Shown piece by piece: positions 33,211 through 41,085 of a stretch of DNA of 44,691 bases. The position numbers were made by a program, and so were the translations under genes. Source of the DNA: Bifidobacteriaceae bacterium (GTDB lineage: Bacteria; Actinomycetota; Actinomycetes; Actinomycetales; WQXJ01); contig JAISCU010000460.1 of NCBI GenBank assembly GCA_031265345.1, forward strand, positions 1 through 44,691, read 5' to 3'. The stretch's first letter is position 1. Each line of letters opens with the position of its first letter. The notes under the pieces are model-generated. The model searched no databases. It saw nothing but the letters and a program-made list of their open reading frames with translations, and was not told where the DNA came from.

Positions 33211-33309
33211 ATGGGGTCGGTAATTAAGAAGCGCCGCAAGCGGATGGCCAAGAAGAAGCACCGCAAACTGCTGCGCAAGACCCGGCATCAGCGGCGCAAC
33301 AAGAAGTAG
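33211..33309 (+). CDS. Small ribosomal protein bS22 (AURKAIP1/COX24 domain)
   Basis: A 32-residue, almost wholly basic protein: MGSVIKKRRKRMAKKKHRK, then LLRKTRHQRRNKK. This is the AURKAIP1/COX24 motif protein found by structural work on the mycobacterial 30S subunit and named bS22; it packs against 16S rRNA. It is conserved across actinobacteria and often missed for its size. A GTGAGGA ribosome site precedes the ATG. It normally follows the excisionase-like HTH gene directly; here about 4.5 kb intervenes. Confidence 0.9.
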   Translation: MGSVIKKRRKRMAKKKHRKLLRKTRHQRRNKK

Positions 33310-33380
33310 CCGCCTGCTCCCGGACCGACGAACTTGGCCGCATGGGCCGGCGCGCCAGACCGGCCCGTGAGACCAGGCGG
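33310..33380 (+). terminator. Nested hairpin after bS22
   Basis: CCGCCTG (33310-33316) pairs with CAGGCGG (33374-33380), enclosing an inner stem GGGCCGG (33344-33350) with CCGGCCC (33360-33366). It begins immediately after the TAG and lies before the yceI-like gene. Confidence 0.5.
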
Positions 33381-33454
33381 TCCTGGAGAGCGCGAATCGG
33401 AGCAGTGACCTAAGTTGGGTGCCTCAGCGCAAACAACGAATGGAGGAACTGCTC

Positions 33455-34081
33455 ATGACGCAGACCGCAACCGCGCCAGCGATCTCACCTGAAGCGACCA
33501 CTTGGGCGGACTTGACGCCGGGGACCTGGCTGATCGACCCTCGCAACTCCGCCGCCCATTTCGAGGTCAAACACGCGTTGATCTCCAAAATTCGCGGGCT
33601 TGTGCCCATTTCCGGCGGGATCATCGAAGTCGGCGCGGACCTCGGCTCGACCACAGTGAACGTGGCGATCGATCCTTCCGGGGTCTCGACCGGCCTGGGC
33701 GACCGCGACGATCTTCTGCGCGGACCGAACTTCTTCGACGTGGTCTCATACCCGGTCTGGAGCTTCGAGTCCACCGAGATCGCGCGTCTCGACACCGACC
33801 TGGTGGTCGAAGGCAACCTGACGTTGCACGGCCAGACCCGCACCGCCGCCTTCACCGTCGAGTTCACCGGCGTGGACGAATCGCAGAGCGGCGCGCCCGT
33901 GGCCGGGTTCACCGCCGTGGCCCAGATCGACCGCCGCGACTTCGGCCTCACCTGGACCCCGCAGCAGGTCGGCAACCATATCCACACCGGCAACAAGGTC
34001 AATCTCACGATCTACCTGGTGGCCAGCCCCGTCGGGTCCGAATGGGTCGGGGGCGGCTTGGTGGAGGTCTTCGAGGCCTGA
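33455..34081 (+). CDS. YceI family polyprenyl-binding protein
   Basis: A 208-residue lipocalin-like beta barrel; family members bind polyprenoid chains. WLIDPRNSAAHFEVKHALISKIRG is the characteristic first strand pair. The DVVSYPVWSFEST and LTLHGQTRTAAF segments and the terminal FGLTWT region follow. No signal peptide is present, as in other actinobacterial YceI proteins. ATG 33455 has GGAGGA upstream; an earlier in-frame start at 33419 is less likely. It ends before a symmetric hairpin. Confidence 0.9.
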   Translation: MTQTATAPAISPEATTWADLTPGTWLIDPRNSAAHFEVKHALISKIRGLVPISGGIIEVGADLGSTTVNVAIDPSGVSTGLGDRDDLLRGPNFFDVVSYPVWSFESTEIARLDTDLVVEGNLTLHGQTRTAAFTVEFTGVDESQSGAPVAGFTAVAQIDRRDFGLTWTPQQVGNHIHTGNKVNLTIYLVASPVGSEWVGGGLVEVFEA

Positions 34082-34109
34082 GCCTGGGTCCCAAGTTCTT
34101 AGGCGCCGC

Positions 34110-34139
34110 CGATGCCGCTGGGCCGGGTCGGCGGCATCG
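34110..34139. terminator. CGATGCCGC/GCGGCATCG hairpin after yceI-like gene
   Basis: Perfect 9-base arms CGATGCCGC (34110-34118) and GCGGCATCG (34131-34139) enclose a 12-base loop. It lies between the convergent YceI and HAD genes and could terminate both. The right arm is the conserved end of the dispersed GCGGCATCG repeat family. Confidence 0.65.
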
Positions 34140-34178
34140 TCCAAGGCTTTTGCCTGAGTAGGCTCCCAGCCGCGCCGG

Positions 34179-35057
34179 TTAGCCCAGGCGCCGCGAGCGG
34201 CGACGGCGGGACCCGCGCGCCAGACGTTGGACCACCATCCAGACCACCCAGACCGCGCCGACCCTGGAGGCGGCTTTGAGCGAGCGGCGGACGGCCCGGC
34301 GCTTGTCGCGGAACTCGCGGGTGGGCCAGCGGTGCTCGCGGCAATAGCAGCGCAGCCGTTTGTCGGGATTTATGCCGCAGGGATGTCCCACCAACGACAG
34401 GATCGGGATGTCGTTGGCGGAATCGCCGTACGCGTAGGAGGCGGCCAAGTCGATCCCGCGTTCGGCGGCCAAGGCGCTCGCGGCTGCGGCCTTGGCGGGG
34501 CCGTGCAGCAATCCGCCCACCAGGCGGCCGGTGAAGAATCCGTCGATGGCTTCCGCATTGGTTCCCAGCCCGCCCGTCGCGCCGACGCGGGCGGCCACCA
34601 GGTCGACTATGGCGGTCGGCGAGGCCGAGATCAGCCAGACCTCGTGGCCCTCCGCGATGTGCTTGTCCACCAGGGCCTTCGCGCCGGGGAAGACCCGCGC
34701 GGCCAGGACCTCGTCCCAGACTTGTTCGGCCACGTTGACCATTTCGGCGACGGGCCGTCCTTTGATGGCGTCGAGTGAATGCGTGCGGGCTGCTTCGACC
34801 CCGCTGTCTGACTCCCCGAACAGCGCGTAGGCCAGGTTGATGCGGGCGAACCGGACTATGTCTCGCAGCGACACCAACCGCTGACGGAACAGGCCGACTC
34901 CCAGTTGAAATGCGCTGGCGCCACGCAGGATGGTGTTATCCACGTCGAAGAAGGCGGCGACTGCGCCGTCTGGGTTGGCGCGCGGACGGCGGCTCGGGCG
35001 GGCTGTTGACTGGCTGGCGGGGAAGGCCCCCGGCGCGGGGCCGAGTGGCTCGGTCAC
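34179..35057 (-). CDS. HAD-IB family phosphatase (SerB1-like)
   Basis: The protein has the HAD motif I FFDVDNTILRG (nucleophile and acid Asp), motif II LISASPTAI, and motif IV AYGDSANDIPIL. It has a helical cap and a basic C-terminal tail (RRRRSRRLG) that may contact membrane. It is related to mycobacterial SerB1 and to HAD-IB proteins linked to lipid acyltransferases; the real substrate is unknown. GTG 35057 was chosen, giving 292 residues; the frame remains open to 35138, but that part lacks conservation-like features. An AATACT box 7 bases before the GTG suggests a leaderless transcript. Confidence 0.85.
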   Translation of the reverse strand: MTEPLGPAPGAFPASQSTARPSRRPRANPDGAVAAFFDVDNTILRGASAFQLGVGLFRQRLVSLRDIVRFARINLAYALFGESDSGVEAARTHSLDAIKGRPVAEMVNVAEQVWDEVLAARVFPGAKALVDKHIAEGHEVWLISASPTAIVDLVAARVGATGGLGTNAEAIDGFFTGRLVGGLLHGPAKAAAASALAAERGIDLAASYAYGDSANDIPILSLVGHPCGINPDKRLRCYCREHRWPTREFRDKRRAVRRSLKAASRVGAVWVVWMVVQRLARGSRRRRSRRLG

Positions 35058-35188
35058 CAGACCTAGTATTCCCTGGTCGGGCCGGCACCGCCAACCGGCA
35101 GACCACACGTCCGGGGTTGGTGCTACCTGGTTGAGCATCGCTGGGTGGCGATTGGACCTGGCCCACTTGGCCGTTCAGACTAGAAGGC

Positions 35189-35824
35189 ATGGTCCAGCCA
35201 CGAACCACCATCCATCTTGTCCGCCACGGCGAAGTCGACAATCCGGAGTCGCTTCTGTACGAGCGTCTGGCCGGGTTCCATCTCTCGGAGCGCGGGCGCG
35301 CCATGGCCGATCGAGTCGCCGAGCACTTCGCCGCCACCGCTGAACCGCAGGTGGATTTGCTTCTAGCCAGCCCGATGGAACGGGCGCAGGAGACGGCGGC
35401 CCCGACCGCCGCCGCGCTCGGCCTGCCTGTGCGGATCGAGCCGCGAGTGACCGAGGCGGCCTCGGATTTCGCGGGGCTTCGGATCAATCTGCCGAACATG
35501 CTCAAGCCGTCCGCCTTGACCCGGCTGTACAACCCGCTGCGGCCCTCCTGGGGCGAGCCGTTCGCGGACATCGCGGACCGGATGCACGCCGCCCTGAGCG
35601 ACCTGCGGGCCGAGATTCCGGGCGGCCGCGCCATCGTGGTCTCGCACCAGTCGCCGATCTGGCGGGCGCGGTTGAAGGCCGAGGGGCGTCCGCTCTGGCC
35701 GTTGCCGCGGGGGCGCGCCTGCTCGCTGGCCTCGGTCACCACGCTGATCTATGAGGGCGACCAGTTGAGCGCGGTCTGCTACTACGAGCCGGCCGCGTCC
35801 CTCCTGCCGCCCGAACTGCGCTGA
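35189..35824 (+). CDS. Histidine phosphatase family protein
   Basis: A 211-residue phosphoglycerate-mutase-like phosphatase: IHLVRHGEVDNP (phosphohistidine), LLLASPMERAQETAAP, and VVSHQSPIWRARL with the second active-site His. The usual SHG-type motif is SHQ here, which is common in this subgroup. In mycobacteria a close counterpart sits before thioredoxin and cytochrome c maturation genes near the men cluster; those are absent here. The substrate is unknown. Confidence 0.88.
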   Translation: MVQPRTTIHLVRHGEVDNPESLLYERLAGFHLSERGRAMADRVAEHFAATAEPQVDLLLASPMERAQETAAPTAAALGLPVRIEPRVTEAASDFAGLRINLPNMLKPSALTRLYNPLRPSWGEPFADIADRMHAALSDLRAEIPGGRAIVVSHQSPIWRARLKAEGRPLWPLPRGRACSLASVTTLIYEGDQLSAVCYYEPAASLLPPELR

Positions 35825-36751
35825 CCGGCGCTTCTGGCGCCTTTGCGACCCAAGACTGCGGGGCTATCCACATGGCTGCCCAACCGCGGCACCTCATCAT
35901 CAGGGCGGAGCGGGCCTGGATGCGACGGCGACGCCCTGACCTGGGCAGATGCGTTCGGGCTCGGCTCGATCAACACGGAGCCTTCACAATTCCCCGGCAG
36001 TGCTCGCGGTGATCGAAGCCGCAAGTCGGCAGCCATTCTGGGCAGCATGGATATGCCATGGGCGGGAACGGCTTGCCCATATCGCTGTCGACCCTGTAGG
36101 CGCGGTCTTCGGGGTTCCGCGCGCTCCGGATCGTCGAGTCGCTGTTTCCCATGCCGTGGTTCATCGAGTCCGCTGTTTTGGATCCGACCGGTTTCCGTTT
36201 TGCCTGGTCAGCGCTTCGCCTGCGGGTGGGGTTGCGCGCAAAACCCCGGACTCGATACCCAGGACCATGGAGAACAGCGGACTCGATGGCAGGGGCCGCG
36301 CAAAACCCCGGACTCGACGCGGGCGCGCCTCGCGTGGCCGCCGCTGACCCCGTCTCTGGTGCCTTTGCGCCCCGCCACTCATCGACTGCCTACAATTGCA
36401 CGCCGCATTTCATCGAGTGCCTGCTCTTGCATCAAGCCGTTTCGCGTTTTCGCAGGTCAGCGACGTGACGGGCGACCAGTGAGGGTGCAAATGCGGGCAC
36501 TCGATGAAGACCAGCGTGCAAATCGAGGCACTCGATGCCTGACGAGACAGTCGCGGCGCGATCCGGAACTGGACCGCGCAGGTGCCAAGATTTCTGTGTG
36601 GATGCTCGCAAGCCGTTCCGCCTTGAGCCGTTCGAGGGTGAGGGCCTCCAGCTTGGAGTCAACCTGGCTGATGACGCGGGCCTGGAGGACTTGATGGACC
36701 AGTCGTGATTCCGGAGCGTTTGACCCGCGGGGCTTCACCGGTTGGGCCAGG
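35825..36751. other. Gene-free region with short repeat array
   Basis: This is the longest gap in the window, 927 bases. No credible coding frame was seen. The part 36131-36538 is an array of nine short oriented repeats (listed separately). The remainder (35825-36130 and 36539-36751) holds nothing I can name. Confidence 0.6.
36131..36538. repeat. Array of nine oriented ATCGAGT-type repeats
   Basis: Two sub-types share an ATCGAGT core. Type A is ATCGAGTCCG(C/G)(T/G)GTTTT: 36131-36150, 36163-36180 on plus, and 36239-36256, 36271-36287, 36301-36318 on minus. Type B is CATCGAGTGCC followed by 4-5 variable bases and TTGCA: 36380-36401, 36411-36432 on plus, and 36485-36507, 36516-36538 on minus. 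Orientation is ++---++--, so neighbouring units form inverted pairs. Spacing is irregular, unlike CRISPR. Confidence 0.8.
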
Positions 36752-37147
36752 TCAAGGCTTGGCGGGGTCTCCTGGGGCGGGCGAATCGCCGCCCTCGTAC
36801 TTCTCGCGGCGGCGCCGGTCGCGTTCGCGGCGGAATTGCTCGTCGGCTAAGCGCCTGAGATAGTCGGGGTTGTCGTCAGGTGCAACGGGCCCGCTCCGGC
36901 GCGGATAACGGCGTGGCAGAGGTCCGGGCGGACCCGATGGGCCATACGCCTGGCGCGCTCGCGGTTTGGCGAGCTTCGAGACGGCCAGCCAAGCCAGCGG
37001 GCCGAAGATGGGAATGAGGATGATCAGGAGCATCCACAACACTTTGGGCACTGAGGTGCGCTCGACATCGTCATCGACCGCGCAATCGACGATCGCGTAG
37101 ATCATCAACGCCAGCGGCAGCACGTACATCAACAGAACCCTCGCCAC
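36752..37147 (-). CDS. PLDc_N-domain small membrane protein
   Basis: The product is a 131-residue protein with two N-terminal membrane helices (LLMYVLPLALMIYAIVDCA and VPKVLWMLLIILIPIFGPLAWLAV) forming the phospholipase-D-nuclease N-terminal-like domain. A charged cytoplasmic tail rich in Arg and Pro follows. Such proteins often lie among men genes in actinobacteria; the function is unknown. It is 139 bases downstream of menA on the same strand and may be co-transcribed. Confidence 0.82.
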   Translation of the reverse strand: MARVLLMYVLPLALMIYAIVDCAVDDDVERTSVPKVLWMLLIILIPIFGPLAWLAVSKLAKPRARQAYGPSGPPGPLPRRYPRRSGPVAPDDNPDYLRRLADEQFRRERDRRRREKYEGGDSPAPGDPAKP

Positions 37148-37286
37148 GGCACTAAATCCTACCGACCGCGCGGCCGCTTGGCGTACTGCTCGCCTGGAAG
37201 GCCCACCTGGCCCACGTGGCGAGGGTGGCGCGCCCAGTCGGCGCAGGGGTCAGCGCCGCGGCCATGCCGCCACCGCCGGGCGGCGT

Positions 37287-38171
37287 TCAGAACACTCCCA
37301 GGTCCGCCATCGCCAGGCCCATCAGGATCGCATACCCCAGTTCGACTTGCCCGGTCATGGACAACACCCTGACCAGGTCGTCGCCCCGGACGCCGGAACC
37401 GACGGCGCTGGCCAGCCGGGCCACCGGGATCGCCATCAGCAAGACCACGAAGATCCGGGGCCGTCCAATCGCGCAGACCGCCGCCACGACCACCGCCAGC
37501 CACAGTTCCCAGGCGTACAGTGAACGGGCGCGAGGCTCGCCCAATCGCACCGCCAGGGTCTTCTTGCCAGCCGAACGGTCCGACTTCACGTCGCGCAGGT
37601 TGTTGGCCATCAGGATCGCGGAGGCCAGCAGGCCCACCCCGACCGATGCCACCCCGGCCCGCCAGGTGACGGTCAGATGCTGCGTGTAGGCGGTGCCCAA
37701 GACAGCCACCGGCCCGAAGAAGACGAACACGCCGACCTCGCCCCAGCCGTAGTAGCCGTAGGGGCGTTTGCCGCCGGTGTAGAACCAGGCCGCCGCGATG
37801 GCTGCGGCGCCGACCGCCAACAACCACCATTGGCCGGTCAACCAGGCCAGCACGGCCCCCGCGACAGCCGCCACCGCGAAGGCGATGAAAGCGGCCGCCT
37901 TGACCGCGCCGGGGGCGGCCGCGCCGGATTCGACCAACCGGGTGGGGCCCAGGCGCTGGCTGTCGGAGCCGCGCACGCCATCGGAATAGTCGTTGGCGAA
38001 GTTGACGCCGATCTGCAGAGCCAAAGCCACCAACAGCGCCAGCCCGGCCCTATTCCACAGCGGCGGCGAATCTTCGCGCCAGACCGCGCCAACGCCTATC
38101 AGTACCGGGGAGACGGCAGCGGGAAGGGTTCTGAGCCGCAACCCCGCGACCCATTGAGAGGGACTTGCCAC
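37287..38171 (-). CDS. menA: 1,4-dihydroxy-2-naphthoate polyprenyltransferase
   Basis: MenA is an integral membrane UbiA-family enzyme that attaches the polyprenyl tail to dihydroxynaphthoate. The 294 residues contain both aspartate-rich motifs: NFANDYSDGVRGSD (about 58-71) and NNLRDVKSDRSAGKKTLAVRLG (about 190-211). About eight membrane helices are visible. It follows menE by four bases, a clear operon. The product, demethylmenaquinone, needs a methyltransferase (MenG/UbiE) that is not in the window. Confidence 0.95.
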   Translation of the reverse strand: MASPSQWVAGLRLRTLPAAVSPVLIGVGAVWREDSPPLWNRAGLALLVALALQIGVNFANDYSDGVRGSDSQRLGPTRLVESGAAAPGAVKAAAFIAFAVAAVAGAVLAWLTGQWWLLAVGAAAIAAAWFYTGGKRPYGYYGWGEVGVFVFFGPVAVLGTAYTQHLTVTWRAGVASVGVGLLASAILMANNLRDVKSDRSAGKKTLAVRLGEPRARSLYAWELWLAVVVAAVCAIGRPRIFVVLLMAIPVARLASAVGSGVRGDDLVRVLSMTGQVELGYAILMGLAMADLGVF

Positions 38172-38175
38172 TAGG

Positions 38176-39546
38176 TCACCCTAGCCGTTCCAGCTTGCCC
38201 GATGCCGCAAGCTCGGCCGCCAGCGCGCCAGCGGCCCGCCGGTCGGGTTTGCCGGGAGCCAGGATGGGGAGCGCTGGGACCACACCTAAGTTTCTGGGCG
38301 CATGGGCCTGATCGAGGTGCCCTTTGACCTCCCGGCGCAACTGTCCGAGCGTGGGCGGCCCGGCGGCATCGGGCACCACTAGAGCCGTGACGGCCTCACC
38401 CCAAGCCGCGTCCGCGAGCCCCACCACCAGGATTTCGGCGACACCGGGCAGGGCTCGCAGGACCGACTCGACCCTCTCCGGCGCGACTGTGTGGCCGCCG
38501 GTGGTGAGGGCGTTGTCGGCGCGGCCGTCGATGCTGAGCCGACCGTCCGCCGTCCACCTGCCCAGGTCCGAACTGGCGAACCAGCGCCGACCGTCGCGCT
38601 CGAAGAAGCCGGTGGAGCCCTGGCGTGCCGGGCCGTCAGGGGCTTGCAGGCGTTCCAAGGCGTATCCGAGCGCCAGCATGGGGCCCGAGATCTGTATCCG
38701 CCCGCCCGCGCCTCGCGTCGGTGCCGACTGTGGCATCGGCTCTGGCGCCGGCTCGAACACCGACCTGGGCGTCGACTCGGGCGCCAGCGTGGGGCCTGCG
38801 ATCTCTATCCGGCCTCCCGTGTCTGGCGCTGGTGCCGACTGCGGCGCCGACCTTGAGGCTGACTCCGGCGCTGACTCGGGCGCGAACACCACTTCGACGC
38901 CAGCCAGCGGCATCCCGTCGTAGACGCAGCCGCCGCAGGTCTCGGCCGAACCGTAGGTCTCCACCACCCGCACGCCCGCCGCTTCCGCCCGCGCGCGCAA
39001 CTCTGGGTCGAGGGCCGCGCCGCCCACCAGCACGGCTCCGAAAGTCCTCAGGGCGACGATGCCGTCCGCTCGGCCCGCCAACAGTCGCCTGAGTTGCGTC
39101 GGCACCAAGGACGTGAACCGTGGCCCTGGAGGCAGGGCCGCTGACGCGGCGGCGAAAGCCTCCGGCGTGAACCTCCTTGGCGGCATGGGGCTCGGCGCGG
39201 CACCGGCCAGGAACGCCCGGATGACCACGTTCAGGCCTGCGATGTGGTCAGTCGGCAGTGCCAACAGCCAATTGCCGGTCCCGCCCAGGCGTTCGGCGCT
39301 GGCCCTGGCGGACGCGCGGATCGCGTCCCCGCTGAGCGCCACCAGCTTCGGCGCGCCGGTGGACCCGGAGGTCGGCACCGCCAAAGCTGTGCCCGCTGGC
39401 AGTCGCTCCGGCCTGCGTTGGTGGTCCGCCTGCGGACCAGACCGCTCATCGGCCTGGCCTGGCCCAATCATCAACGGCGGCCCTCCATCGAGGGCGTCGG
39501 CCAGGCGTCGAACCAGGCCGCCGAGAGAGTCAACCGCCACGGCCAT
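38176..39546 (-). CDS. menE: o-succinylbenzoate-CoA ligase with internal repeat insertion
   Basis: MenE activates o-succinylbenzoate with ATP and coenzyme A. AMP-binding motifs are present: VPTSGSTGAPKLVALS (P-loop), VETYGSAETCGG, SSDLGRWTADGRLSIDGRADN and the C-terminal LAPGKPDRRA lysine. ATG 39546 follows an AGGGTTA site and gives 456 residues. In the middle, between VEVVFAPES and MLALGY, an in-frame duplicated unit adds a second GGRIEIAGP/GGRIQISGP copy and a Pro/Ala/Ser-rich stretch. Normal enzymes have only one such segment. It should still fold if the insert loops out. Confidence 0.92.
   Translation of the reverse strand: MAVAVDSLGGLVRRLADALDGGPPLMIGPGQADERSGPQADHQRRPERLPAGTALAVPTSGSTGAPKLVALSGDAIRASARASAERLGGTGNWLLALPTDHIAGLNVVIRAFLAGAAPSPMPPRRFTPEAFAAASAALPPGPRFTSLVPTQLRRLLAGRADGIVALRTFGAVLVGGAALDPELRARAEAAGVRVVETYGSAETCGGCVYDGMPLAGVEVVFAPESAPESASRSAPQSAPAPDTGGRIEIAGPTLAPESTPRSVFEPAPEPMPQSAPTRGAGGRIQISGPMLALGYALERLQAPDGPARQGSTGFFERDGRRWFASSDLGRWTADGRLSIDGRADNALTTGGHTVAPERVESVLRALPGVAEILVVGLADAAWGEAVTALVVPDAAGPPTLGQLRREVKGHLDQAHAPRNLGVVPALPILAPGKPDRRAAGALAAELAASGKLERLG
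38670..38891 (-). repeat. 111-bp in-frame tandem duplication in menE
   Basis: Two units begin with gcgccagc(a/g)tggggcc at 38670 and 38781, a period of 111 bases or 37 codons. The first 65 bases of each unit are highly similar; the rest has diverged into low-complexity Ser/Pro/Ala/Glu codons. Confidence 0.75.
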
Positions 39547-39927
39547 TAACCCTAAGCCCCGGGGACGGCGCCTTTTCGTCCGGTCCCCGACGGGTGCGCC
39601 GGGCCTGTGCGCCGTGATTGTGCGCTGCGGCAGTGCGCCGTTCTCCCCAGTCGCAGGCAGCGCAAGTGTGCCGAGCCTGACTCGCGGCAACGCACCATTG
39701 CTGATGGTCGCGGGCAGCATGAAAGGGGACACGCGGGACGCTGGGAGACGGGTGAGCGGCATCGTGCAAATGTGGGCGAGCCGACCGAACGCTGACCGAC
39801 GGTGGAGTGTGAGGAACCCGCGAACGACTTGCGAAAGACCTGCCACACCGCCTGGCTTGGGCGGTTTTAGGGGGCGGACATGCTTACAGTGGGGGCGAAG
39901 TAAGTAGAACCGATCCAGGAGAATTGA
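39547..39927. other. Intergenic region between menE and the DUF3048 gene
   Basis: These 381 bases lie between divergent genes. They hold one GCGGCATCG-family repeat (39739-39764, closely matching the copy at 8388-8413) and a weak -10 (TACAGT, 39885-39890) about 38 bases before the DUF3048 ATG. No gene was seen. Confidence 0.5.
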
Positions 39928-41085
39928 ATGCCTGCGACCCTTCCCCGCCGCGCTCAAGGTGCCCCGAAGCGCCTGACGCGAGCCACAACGACCACTGCCA
40001 GCACCGCCACAACCACCTTGACAACGACTACCGCCTTCACCAGGGCCGCCGCCGCAGGGCTAGCGACCTTGCTGGGCGCGGGCCTGCTAGCGGCCTGCGG
40101 TGCGGACGATCCGAACGTTGCCACAGAAACCGCCATCGAGGCTGGCAAAGCTGACAAGGAGGCGCCGCCCGCGGTGCCGACGGCGTGGCCGCTGACCGGA
40201 CTGCCCGGCGACGTGGTGGAACGCCCGGCGCTGGCCGTCAAAGTCGAGAACCCGAAGGAGGCCAGGCCGCAGGCCGGGTTGGAGCAGGCCGATGTGGTGT
40301 GGGAGGAGATGGTCGAGGGCGGCGAGTCCCGCTTCATCGCCGTCTACAACTCGCAGATCCCGGAGTCGGTGGGGCCGGTGCGCTCGGTGCGGCCGATGGA
40401 CGGTCCGATCCTCGGCCCCACCCACGGGCTGCTGGCCTGTTCCGGCGGCCAGAGCCGGTTCCTCGACCAGGCCGCCGCCGCGGGCCTGCAGGTCCTGACC
40501 GAGGACTCGGGGCATTCGGGCGGTTTCTACCGCTCCAATGACCGCAGGTCGCCGCACAACCTCTACGTCCGTCCGGCCGACCTCATAACGGCTGCGGACG
40601 ACGCCCACAGTGCCCTACCCACCGCCGAGTTCGTGTTCGCGGATGCGGCGGCCCAAGCGACAGCGGCGGCGGACGGGCGGGCGGCGTCGACTGTGGCGGT
40701 CACGATCTCGGCGGTCGCCAAGCCGAAGTGGGCCTTCGACGAGTCGACCAAGTCCTACCTGCGCTCGGAGGGCGAGACGCCTTCCGAATCCGCTTCCGGC
40801 GCGCGCCTGGCGGCTCAGAACGTGATCGCCTTGAGCGTGTCCATCGAAATGGCTGGCGGGACCGACGCCGCGGGCAGCCCGATCCCGGAGACGATGATCG
40901 TCGGCTCCGGCGACGGGGTGGTGGTGACCGGCGGCGGCGCGATCGACGTCGAGTGGTCCAAGGCCTCCGAGTCGGAACCGCTGTTGCTGAAGCTGCCCGG
41001 CGACGGCGGCGACGTGAAGCTGGCGCCCGGCATCACCTGGATCGAACTGGTGCCCAAGGGCGAGGGGCACTGGGTCGTGTCCTAG
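39928..41085 (+). CDS. DUF3048-domain lipoprotein (YerB-like)
   Basis: A 385-residue exported lipoprotein of unknown role. A long N-terminus rich in Thr and Ala leads to a lipobox (GAGLLAAC, Cys57), then the DUF3048 domain with LAVKVENPKEARPQAGLEQADVV, GPVRSVRPMDGPI and FYRSNDRRSPHNLY. The C-terminal part (IALSVSIEM, LLLKLPGDGG, IELVP) is a second beta domain. GGAGAA precedes the ATG. The Thr-rich lead (TTTTASTATTTLTTTT) is longer than a usual signal. The stop overlaps the convergent menB stop by four bases. Confidence 0.88.
   Translation: MPATLPRRAQGAPKRLTRATTTTASTATTTLTTTTAFTRAAAAGLATLLGAGLLAACGADDPNVATETAIEAGKADKEAPPAVPTAWPLTGLPGDVVERPALAVKVENPKEARPQAGLEQADVVWEEMVEGGESRFIAVYNSQIPESVGPVRSVRPMDGPILGPTHGLLACSGGQSRFLDQAAAAGLQVLTEDSGHSGGFYRSNDRRSPHNLYVRPADLITAADDAHSALPTAEFVFADAAAQATAAADGRAASTVAVTISAVAKPKWAFDESTKSYLRSEGETPSESASGARLAAQNVIALSVSIEMAGGTDAAGSPIPETMIVGSGDGVVVTGGGAIDVEWSKASESEPLLLKLPGDGGDVKLAPGITWIELVPKGEGHWVVS

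Noticed and set aside
36131..36538. CRISPR array
   Set aside because: Units are about 20 bases, occur on both strands, have irregular spacing and there are no cas genes.
39547..39957. 137-residue N-terminal extension of menE
   Set aside because: No AMP-binding features upstream of ATG 39546, which has a good ribosome site.
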